Assembly (NCBI GenBank): GCA_002441525.1
Contig: DJWH01000118.1
Span: 1 to 8,294, forward strand
Direction of reading: 5' to 3'
DNA length: 8,294 bases
Source: Acholeplasmataceae bacterium UBA6235
GTDB taxonomy: Bacteria > Bacillota_I > Bacilli_A > Acholeplasmatales > UBA5453
Shown: positions 1 to 4,822 of the stretch, piece by piece
How positions within the stretch are numbered: the stretch's first letter is position 1
How the letters are laid out: each line of letters starts with the position of its first letter
Notes under the pieces: generated by a model
Database searches by the model: none
What the model was told of the DNA's origin: nothing
Seen by the model: the letters and a program-made list of their open reading frames with translations, nothing else
Position numbers and translations under genes: made by a program

Positions 1-1
1 T

Positions 2-730
2 ATGGAAAGAAGTACAGTCGCCAATACGTGTCTCGCTTTTGTTACCTTGACACATGAGGGGGAACGGGACTTTATCTTCTACCGAAACCCAAGTGCCGAT
101 CAACTGTATCGAGGACTCAAGGACTTATCCATTTTAGATCATCAGATCCTACACTTTTGTAGTGTTTCGTTGTTGGGTGACTATCCAATGGTAAACACCC
201 ATCAACGCTTGTTAAAACATGCGAAAACACATCAAACCATTGTCAGTTTTGACCCAAACATCCGTTTAGCATTATCGAGTGACCATGTAACCTATCAACA
301 AACCATAAAAGCTTATTTATCCTATGCAGATATCTTAAAAATCGGTGTGGATGAGTTAGAATTCATCACAGGAAAACAAGTTTATAAAGACCAAATCCAA
401 TGGTTAAGAACCTATCCGTGGCGAATTTTAATCATCACCTTGGGTAAGGATGGTGTTCATATCTATACCCAAAAAGAAGACGTGATTGTCCCTAGTTACG
501 CTGTAAACGTGGTTGACACCACTGGCGCAGGGGACGCTTGGATTGGGGCCTTTCTCGCACAATGTGCCAAACACGATGAATTGCCAACAGACATTCTAAT
601 ACTCTTAGATTACGCCAAGGTTTCTAACGCATTCGCGGCGTTAACCACCACCCACATGGGTGCGATGGAAGCCATGCCCAATTTAGTCGAATTAAATGAA
701 TTTCTCCATGAAAAAGACCTCAAAAAATGA
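2..730 (+). CDS. PfkB-family carbohydrate kinase (fructokinase-like), 5' end outside the window
   Basis: This is the C-terminal 242 residues of a ribokinase/PfkB-family kinase, a cytoplasmic enzyme that transfers the ATP gamma-phosphate to a sugar hydroxyl. The visible part opens with TVANTCLAFV and GERDFIFYRNPSAD, which fit the fructokinase subgroup. It then has SFDPNIR (about residue 82), KIGVDELEFITG (113-124) and the PfkB signature DTTGAGD (172-178). The last Asp of that signature, D178, is the expected catalytic base, and the preceding glycines form the anion hole. Family members run about 300-320 residues and begin with a Gly-rich substrate-binding stretch that is absent here, so roughly 70-80 residues lie upstream of base 1. 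The ATG at base 2 is therefore read as an internal methionine. The TGA stop sits in a terminator hairpin. Fructose as substrate is inferred from subgroup resemblance; no sugar-uptake gene is visible to confirm it. Confidence 0.9.
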   Translation: MERSTVANTCLAFVTLTHEGERDFIFYRNPSADQLYRGLKDLSILDHQILHFCSVSLLGDYPMVNTHQRLLKHAKTHQTIVSFDPNIRLALSSDHVTYQQTIKAYLSYADILKIGVDELEFITGKQVYKDQIQWLRTYPWRILIITLGKDGVHIYTQKEDVIVPSYAVNVVDTTGAGDAWIGAFLAQCAKHDELPTDILILLDYAKVSNAFAALTTTHMGAMEAMPNLVELNEFLHEKDLKK

Positions 731-736
731 GGTCTT
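714..736. terminator. Bidirectional intrinsic terminator between the sugar kinase and trhO
   Basis: Perfect 9-bp arms AAGACCTCA (714-722) and TGAGGTCTT (728-736) enclose a five-A loop. On the + strand the stem is followed by ATTTGTCTTT. On the - strand it is followed by TTTC, extending the T run already in the arm, so it can serve both convergent genes. The kinase stop codon (728-730) and the first base pairs of the trhO stop codon (735-737) are part of the 3' arm. Confidence 0.8.
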
Positions 737-1628
737 ATTTGTCTTTATAACGGTTTCTTGGGTGCACACGACACGCATCAGAACAAGAACCACGGTATTT
801 GATTTCATTTTCAACGGTACATAGGATTTGTTTATTACAATCCGGGTTGGCACAGTTGATATACCTTTCACAAGGTTCCCCAGTGAAATGGTCTTTACCA
901 ACAATCCGTGGGTTCACTTGATTGATGGGCACAGCGATTCGGTTGTCAAACACATAACACTGTCCATCCCAATAAGCCCCTTGAGCAACCGGGTCTTTCC
1001 CGTAGGTGACGATTCCGCCATGGAGTTGACCGACATCGTCAAAGCCTTCCCGTTTGAGCCATCCTGAGAATTTCTCACAACGGACCCCGCCGGTACAATA
1101 CGTTAATATCTTTTTACCCTTAAACTGTGCTTTGTTTTCTCTAATCCAGTTTGGCAAATCTCTAAATCGCTTGATTTCCGGTTTTATAGCACCTCTAAAA
1201 TGACCCAAATCGTATTCATAGTCATTTCTCGCATCAATGATGATGGTGTCAGGGTCCTGGATGCGTTCAAAAAACTCTTTAGGTTCGACATAACGCCCAG
1301 TTAATTCTTTAGGGTTCACATCGTCTTCTAAACTGAAATTGACCAATTCATTTTTAACACGAACATGCATCTTCTTAAAAGCGTGTCCATCGGCTTCATC
1401 CATCTTATACGTGACCCCTTTAAAATACGGGTGTTGTTCCATCCAATCGATGTAGGTTTGGACTTGTGATACATTCCCGGATACAGTCCCATTGATGCCT
1501 TCTTCAGATATGTAAATACGTCCTAAGAGTCCGATACTTTGACAGTAAGCTAAATGTTCTTCCCGTAACGACTGTGGGTCCTCAATTCGAACATAATGAT
1601 AGTATAGTAAAACACGATAATCTTTCAT
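735..1628 (-). CDS. trhO: tRNA uridine(34) hydroxylase TrhO (rhodanese-related, UPF0176/YbfQ-YceA family)
   Basis: TrhO enzymes catalyse oxygen-dependent hydroxylation of tRNA U34 to 5-hydroxyuridine, the first step toward 5-methoxyuridine or 5-carboxymethoxyuridine at the wobble base. The 297-residue protein has the family's N-terminal domain ([11 protein letters not shown], then [16 protein letters not shown] at 36-51). A rhodanese domain follows at about 115-215, with [19 protein letters not shown] and the active loop [11 protein letters not shown]178 matches the essential cysteine and C184 is the second. The C-terminal tail holds six cysteines (C253, C259, C264, C270, C282, C286), a spacing that suggests a bound metal, probably zinc. 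Length is about that of Bacillus homologues. The ATG at 1628 follows GGAGG (1634-1638, - strand) by 5 nt and lies about 18 nt after the predicted transcription start. Function is assigned by family; downstream enzymes of the pathway are not in this window. Confidence 0.95.
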   Translation of the reverse strand: MKDYRVLLYYHYVRIEDPQSLREEHLAYCQSIGLLGRIYISEEGINGTVSGNVSQVQTYIDWMEQHPYFKGVTYKMDEADGHAFKKMHVRVKNELVNFSLEDDVNPKELTGRYVEPKEFFERIQDPDTIIIDARNDYEYDLGHFRGAIKPEIKRFRDLPNWIRENKAQFKGKKILTYCTGGVRCEKFSGWLKREGFDDVGQLHGGIVTYGKDPVAQGAYWDGQCYVFDNRIAVPINQVNPRIVGKDHFTGEPCERYINCANPDCNKQILCTVENEIKYRGSCSDACRVHPRNRYKDK

Positions 1629-1652
1629 AAAATCCTCCGATACGATAGTTAT

Positions 1653-1681
1653 ACTATAAGAAAATATCTAAAGATATTCAA
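1653..1681 (-). promoter_or_regulatory. Predicted housekeeping-sigma promoter of trhO
   Basis: On the - strand, TTGAAT (1676-1681) and TATAGT (1653-1658) are separated by exactly 17 bp. The -10 matches consensus at 5 of 6 positions and the -35 at 4 of 6. The spacer carries a perfect 7-bp dyad, AATATCT-AA-AGATATT at 1663-1678, overlapping the -35 by 3 bp, which could be an operator or just AT-rich symmetry. A second small dyad, ATAGT-TAT-ACTAT (1645-1657), overlaps the -10 and start site. Confidence 0.65.
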
Positions 1682-1687
1682 AACATA

Positions 1688-1716
1688 TGCACAGTCTCAA
1701 ATAGAAAAAATATAAT
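1688..1716 (+). promoter_or_regulatory. Predicted promoter for a noncoding transcript
   Basis: A perfect -10 hexamer TATAAT (1711-1716) lies 17 bp after TGCACA (1688-1693), which matches TTGACA at 4 of 6 positions. Transcription would start near 1722-1724. No open reading frame begins between here and the terminator at 1789, so the product would be a short RNA or a leader. The -35 is back to back with the trhO -35, only 6 bp apart. Confidence 0.5.
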
Positions 1717-1722
1717 AAACTT

Positions 1723-1818
1723 ACCAATAAAATCAGTTAGGTATCCGTATATTAGGTGCTGGTGATTCAAAATCAGCATCTCCCACATAAAAAGCATGGC
1801 CTTTGTCATGCTTTTTTT
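1723..1818 (+). ncRNA. Candidate small RNA or terminator-controlled leader upstream of the baiN operon
   Basis: About 96 nt are bounded by a plausible promoter (-10 at 1711-1716) and a strong intrinsic terminator (1789-1818), with no convincing start codon, ribosome-binding site or frame inside. The middle folds into a hairpin: GGTGCT (1755-1760) pairs with AGCATC (1775-1780), then a GGT bulge, then GATT (1764-1767) with AATC (1771-1774) around a CAA loop. GTGCT (1756-1760) could instead pair with AGCAT (1793-1797) in the terminator's 5' arm, giving a possible either/or switch. The hexamer TTAGGT occurs twice (1737-1742, 1752-1757). I recognise no known riboswitch, T-box, 6S or SRP RNA signature. 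The boundaries are predictions and expression is untested. Confidence 0.4.
1789..1818 (+). terminator. Strong intrinsic terminator in the trhO/baiN intergenic region
   Basis: AAAAAGCATG (1789-1798) pairs perfectly with CATGCTTTTT (1807-1816) around an 8-nt loop GCCTTTGT. A seven-T run (1812-1818) forms the tail. No + strand coding gene ends nearby: trhO runs the other way and starts 160 bp to the left. Something else transcribed rightward must therefore be its target. Confidence 0.85.
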
Positions 1819-1846
1819 CTCAATTTAGGCGATAATACGCTATAAT
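1817..1846 (+). promoter_or_regulatory. Predicted promoter of the baiN-tfoX-GGDEF-HMA operon
   Basis: A perfect TATAAT (1841-1846) is preceded by TTCTCA (1817-1822, 4 of 6 to consensus) with an 18-bp spacer. The predicted start near 1853 leaves a leader of only about 12 nt, containing the ribosome-binding site GGAG (1854-1857). The element lies inside an imperfect dyad, CTCAATT (1819-1825) with AATTGAG (1844-1850), with an inner TAG/CTA and CG/CG match. A protein could use that as an operator. The -35 overlaps the T tract of the preceding terminator. Confidence 0.6.
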
Positions 1847-1864
1847 TGAGTATGGAGTGATTTT

Positions 1865-3067
1865 ATGATCTTAGACTGTATCGTCATTGGTGGTGGACCA
1901 GCCGGTTTGATGGCTTGTAACCAACTCGAAGGACACAAAAACTACATCCTATTGGAAAAAAACGATAAAGTCGGTAAAAAATTACTGCTCACCGGTGGAA
2001 AACGTTGTAATATCACCAATAACTTATCGGTGCGTGATTTCATCGAATCACTGCACATGCCACATAAACGTTTTTTATACCCGGCCTTAACCCAATTTGG
2101 ACCGAAAGATGTCATTCAGTTTTTTGACCTTCGTGGGTTAGAACTCGATCTAGAACAAAACTTCAAATATTTTCCCAAAACAGGTAAAAGCCAATCGGTT
2201 TTGGATGCGTTACTAAAAGGCATTAAAACCGAACGCATTCACTACAAAGAACCCGCCAAGAAAATCAGTAAGCAAGGGGATTTGTATTTGGTTGAAACCG
2301 ATTTGGATACGTATTTAAGTAAAAATGTCATCATCGCAGTAGGATCTAACGCTTACCCAACCATGGGGTCATCAGGCGACGCTTTGATGTTTGCGAAATA
2401 CTTAGATATTCCTTATAAACCCTATACCCCAGCTGAGACCTATCTATTTTCAGACAAAGTTAAACAACAAGATTTGGACTTACAAGGTGTGGCAATCACC
2501 ACAAAAGTCCGAATTAATCAAGATAAAAAGACACACGATGGGGATATCCTATTTACCCATTTTGGGGTATCTGGACCCATCATTCTACACATTTCAGAAC
2601 TCATTTACGACAGACTTCAAACAGAAAAAGTTACACTTTACATCACGCTCACAGAGGTTGAACCGATACCTGTATTCAATCAAGCCAGAACCACCAAAGA
2701 TACCATACTAACCACTTTGGAAACCATGACATCGAAACGTTTAGCTAAGAAAGTCTTGGATGTGTCTGGCATTGAGAACAAACGGGTTTCGGATATGAAA
2801 AAAACAGAAGTTGAACGTTTAAATCAACTCTTAACCGCCTTTCCGATACCCATTGATGGCGTTGAAGTCAAAGAAAAAGCCTTCGTCAACGCCGGTGGGA
2901 TTGACGTGAAAGCACTGAACCCACAAACCATGGAAACCATCCAATCACGAGGGTTATATTTCATTGGTGAGTCGACAGACTTACAAGGACCCATTGGGGG
3001 ATTTAATATTACCATCGCTCTATCCACAGGCAGATTGGCTGCCAATCACGTCGTATCGAAGGGGTAA
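1865..3067 (+). CDS. BaiN/RdsA-family NAD(P)/FAD-dependent oxidoreductase (HI0933/YhiN-like flavoprotein)
   Basis: This 400-residue protein belongs to the HI0933-like (BaiN/RdsA) flavoprotein family. The N-terminus is a Rossmann FAD site, VIGGGPAGL (GxGxxG at G9, G11, G14), with E31 at the end of the second strand for the adenosine ribose. The family motif KKLLLTGGKRCNITNN follows at 38-53; the usual reading is GGGRCN, so K46 is a mild departure. Further family blocks are VGSNAYPTMGSSGDA, LFTHFGVSGPIILHIS and the C-terminal GLYFIGESTDLQG-IGGFN with ALSTGRLA. Some relatives reduce a bile-acid intermediate in gut clostridia, but for most members the substrate is unknown, and the bile-acid role should not be transferred here. 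It is probably a cytoplasmic, two-electron reductase. GGAGTGA precedes the ATG. It is first gene of the operon, with tfoX starting 3 bp after its stop. Confidence 0.92.
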   Translation: MILDCIVIGGGPAGLMACNQLEGHKNYILLEKNDKVGKKLLLTGGKRCNITNNLSVRDFIESLHMPHKRFLYPALTQFGPKDVIQFFDLRGLELDLEQNFKYFPKTGKSQSVLDALLKGIKTERIHYKEPAKKISKQGDLYLVETDLDTYLSKNVIIAVGSNAYPTMGSSGDALMFAKYLDIPYKPYTPAETYLFSDKVKQQDLDLQGVAITTKVRINQDKKTHDGDILFTHFGVSGPIILHISELIYDRLQTEKVTLYITLTEVEPIPVFNQARTTKDTILTTLETMTSKRLAKKVLDVSGIENKRVSDMKKTEVERLNQLLTAFPIPIDGVEVKEKAFVNAGGIDVKALNPQTMETIQSRGLYFIGESTDLQGPIGGFNITIALSTGRLAANHVVSKG

Positions 3068-3070
3068 TTT

Positions 3071-3391
3071 ATGGCCAGTTCACAAGATTATGTTATCTAT
3101 GTGGTTGAAAAACTCAGACGTTTTTATGATGTAACTTATCGTAAGATGTTCGGTGAGTACATGATTTATATTGACTTAAAACCCATCATTTTGGTCTGTG
3201 ATGATCAACCTTATCTCAAAATACACGAATCGACCACACCCATTCTAAAGGATGCAGAAACGGGGTATCCATACAAAGGTGCGAAATTGCATTATTTGCT
3301 CGATATCGATGATGATTACCTCACCAAACAAGCCATCGATGCGTTATTACCCCATGTGGTCATCAAACCCAAAAAGAAGAAATCCATTTAG
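3071..3391 (+). CDS. TfoX N-terminal domain protein
   Basis: A 106-residue single-domain protein matching the TfoX N-terminal family. The features are MASSQDYVIYVVEKL at the start, VTYRKMFGEYMIYID (about 21-35), VCDDQPYLKI (43-52) and the YPYKGAKLHYLLDIDD stretch (66-81). The tail is basic, KPKKKKSI. In Haemophilus and Vibrio, full TfoX/Sxy proteins activate competence genes. Stand-alone N-domain proteins are widespread in Firmicutes, and their role is not established. There is no TfoX C-terminal domain and no competence gene nearby, so a competence function is not claimed. AAGGGG (3059-3064) lies 6 nt before the ATG and overlaps the end of the flavoprotein gene, whose stop is only 3 bp upstream. 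This implies co-transcription and probably coupled translation. The family call is firm; the biological job is unknown. Confidence 0.85.
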   Translation: MASSQDYVIYVVEKLRRFYDVTYRKMFGEYMIYIDLKPIILVCDDQPYLKIHESTTPILKDAETGYPYKGAKLHYLLDIDDDYLTKQAIDALLPHVVIKPKKKKSI

Positions 3392-3399
3392 GAGTCCCT

Positions 3400-4464
3400 A
3401 TGAACGCTAAAACAAACTATGTCGACATTGAAACCAGACAATATTTTCACCAAGCCAACCTGGTATACATGTCGACACTCGCTGCCGATTTAATCATCAT
3501 TCCCATCATTTTCTTTACGGGAAGCATGCTCTCATTCTTTGGCAACATCATTGGTTTTATCATTGCATTGTTGGCTGTATATTTGAATAAAAAGAAGAAA
3601 TATGGCTTATCGGCATTCCTATTCATTCTAACCATCACAGCCTTAGGTGTTGTCCAAGTGCTTTTGTTTGGATTGAATTCAGGCTTTATGTACTATTTCT
3701 TCAACATGAGTGTTTTGATTGTCTATACCAAATGGCGACCTAGTTTAAAACTGGTTGGTGTCATCACACAAGTGGTATTGTTCGTCCTTACATTCATTTA
3801 CGCGATTAACAACCCACCCTTCTATCCTTTAGCGATGGGTTGGCTCATCTTTTTCCACATCCTAAACTTTGTTTTAAATATCACAGGTGTGGCGAATTCA
3901 GCGTATTATTATATTAGAATCGCGAACGACGCACAAAAGATTTTGTCAACGTTAGCATCTACAGATTATTTAACTGGTGTGAATAACCGCGTGGCTTTTG
4001 ATGCCTTCATGCAAGAGAAAAAAGCGCTCTTCGACAAAAACAAACGCACGTTTGGTTTGTTGATGATTGATGTGGACCACTTCAAGAAGATCAACGACAC
4101 CTATGGCCATGGTTGTGGTGACGATGTGTTGGTAGATATCGCAACCCTATTAAAAGAAGAACGTGGCAATCAAGATTTTATCGCTCGATATGGTGGTGAA
4201 GAATTTGTCTATGTCATCGACGCATTTCAAGCGAATACGGTTTTTGAGGTTGCGGAAAGGTTGAGAAAGAAAGTTGAAAACCACACCTTTAAATATCAAA
4301 AAAAAGCGATCAAAATAACCATCTCGATTGGTGGCATATTTATAAATAAAACGTGTCAAAAACCTTTAAATGGTTGGATTGAATGTGCAGATAAGCATCT
4401 CTATCAAGCCAAAGATGAAGGTAGAAACCGCGTGATTATTGGAGAGGCATCCGATGCAAGCTAA
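3400..4464 (+). CDS. Membrane-anchored GGDEF diguanylate cyclase
   Basis: The 354-residue protein has about six hydrophobic segments (roughly 24-40, 45-62, 68-91, 95-110, 115-136 and 141-170) followed by a cytoplasmic GGDEF domain (about 183-347). The domain should condense two GTP to cyclic di-GMP. Aligned to PleD, D224 matches the metal ligand D327, N232 and D241 match the guanine contacts N335 and D344, and E267 of RYGGEEF matches E370, so all visible catalytic residues are kept. The I-site RxxD is not canonical: D259 is in place, but the Arg (R255) is one residue too far away, so product inhibition at that site may be lost. The N-terminal region matches no sensor domain I know. TAGGAG at 3389-3394 overlaps the tfoX stop codon, and the ATG follows by 5 nt. 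The last 11 bp overlap the HMA-like gene. Confidence 0.93.
   Translation: MNAKTNYVDIETRQYFHQANLVYMSTLAADLIIIPIIFFTGSMLSFFGNIIGFIIALLAVYLNKKKKYGLSAFLFILTITALGVVQVLLFGLNSGFMYYFFNMSVLIVYTKWRPSLKLVGVITQVVLFVLTFIYAINNPPFYPLAMGWLIFFHILNFVLNITGVANSAYYYIRIANDAQKILSTLASTDYLTGVNNRVAFDAFMQEKKALFDKNKRTFGLLMIDVDHFKKINDTYGHGCGDDVLVDIATLLKEERGNQDFIARYGGEEFVYVIDAFQANTVFEVAERLRKKVENHTFKYQKKAIKITISIGGIFINKTCQKPLNGWIECADKHLYQAKDEGRNRVIIGEASDAS
4441..4447 (+). promoter_or_regulatory. Ribosome-binding site deciding the start of the HMA-like gene
   Basis: GGAGAGG lies 6 nt before the ATG at 4454, inside the cyclase coding sequence. An in-frame TTG at 4439 overlaps this site and has nothing suitable upstream of it, so the ATG is the better start and the protein is 76 residues. 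Confidence 0.75.
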
Positions 4465-4684
4465 ATTTTTGGTACCCAATTTAACGTGTCAAGATTGTAG
4501 TTGTGGCCACTGTGCCCAAATGTTACTCATTGGTCTTAAAAGCCATAAAGACATTTTATCCGTCAAAGCTGACTATAAACAAAAGACCCTTGAGGTCGAT
4601 TTTCAGAAACCAATGACGATTAGACGAATCATGATATTTGCGAAAAACAAAGGGTACGACATAGAAGAAATCCAAGCACTGTGA
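4454..4684 (+). CDS. Small HMA-like, probable metal-binding protein with a CxxCxCxxC cluster
   Basis: A 76-residue soluble protein that fits the beta-alpha-beta-beta-alpha-beta plan of heavy-metal-associated domains. Residues 3-9 form strand 1, then the cysteine loop, a helix at about 20-33 (AQMLLIGLKSHKDI), VKADYKQKTLEVDF as the central hairpin (38-51), a second helix at about 57-69 and a short last strand. Ordinary HMA domains carry one MxCxxC site. Here LTCQDCSCGHC places C12, C15, C17 and C20 together, as if a second CxxC had been inserted before the usual CGHC. Copper or another soft metal is the likely ligand by family, but the metal is not determined and a redox role is possible. No copper ATPase or CsoR-type repressor is in view. 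It overlaps the cyclase gene by 11 bp, which favours translational coupling. A terminator covers its stop codon, making it last in the operon. Confidence 0.8.
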   Translation: MQAKFLVPNLTCQDCSCGHCAQMLLIGLKSHKDILSVKADYKQKTLEVDFQKPMTIRRIMIFAKNKGYDIEEIQAL

Positions 4685-4702
4685 AGTGCTTTTTTCTTTT
4701 TT
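4674..4702 (+). terminator. Intrinsic terminator closing the baiN-HMA operon
   Basis: AAGCACT (4674-4680) pairs perfectly with AGTGCTT (4685-4691) around a GTGA loop. The tail is T-rich with a single C interruption, running to 4702. The loop contains the stop codon of the HMA-like gene (4682-4684), so the last codons of the gene are part of the hairpin. Confidence 0.9.
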
Positions 4703-4717
4703 ATAGTATTTATAATG

Positions 4718-4733
4718 TAAAAACATGTTTTTA
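4718..4733. repeat. Perfect 16-bp palindrome upstream of the lipoprotein promoter
   Basis: TAAAAACATGTTTTTA reads the same on both strands and is centred at 4725/4726, about 34 bp upstream of the lipoprotein -35. It lies after the operon terminator tail, so it is not part of that terminator. It could be a protein-binding site. AT-rich sequence makes such palindromes fairly easy to obtain by chance. Confidence 0.5.
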
Positions 4734-4766
4734 TTAAAAAAATATTAAAATAAGTCCGAAAAATAA

Positions 4767-4795
4767 TTGTCTTTTTTAATAGACGGGTGTAGAAT
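4767..4795 (+). promoter_or_regulatory. Predicted promoter of the surface lipoprotein gene
   Basis: TTGTCT (4767-4772) and TAGAAT (4790-4795) are separated by 17 bp, matching consensus at 4 and 5 of 6 positions. Transcription would begin near 4802, only about 12-21 nt before the candidate start codons. The promoter follows the previous operon's terminator, so the gene appears to be its own transcription unit. Confidence 0.6.
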
Positions 4796-4822
4796 ATTAT
4801 AAAAAGAAAGAATGTGAATAAA

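Noticed and set aside
2..4. ATG at base 2 as the real start of the sugar kinase
   Set aside because: The protein would lack the N-terminal substrate-binding part of the PfkB fold, and homologues have residues like these in the interior. The gene is cut by the window edge.
828..1067. Open frame of about 79 codons on the + strand inside trhO
   Set aside because: It is the reverse-strand shadow of a well-conserved gene and has no ribosome-binding site or recognisable domain.
1751..1790. tRNA-like 3' end: GCTGG...TCAGC resembling a T-arm with TTCAAAA, followed by ATCTCCCACA like an acceptor strand
   Set aside because: The loop would be 10 nt instead of 7, no matching GGGAGAT 5' acceptor strand or D and anticodon arms are found upstream, and no CCA follows. 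At most a degraded remnant; not called.
4439..4453. TTG at 4439 as start of the HMA-like gene
   Set aside because: It overlaps the GGAGAGG ribosome-binding site that is correctly spaced for ATG 4454, and the added residues precede the first strand of the domain.
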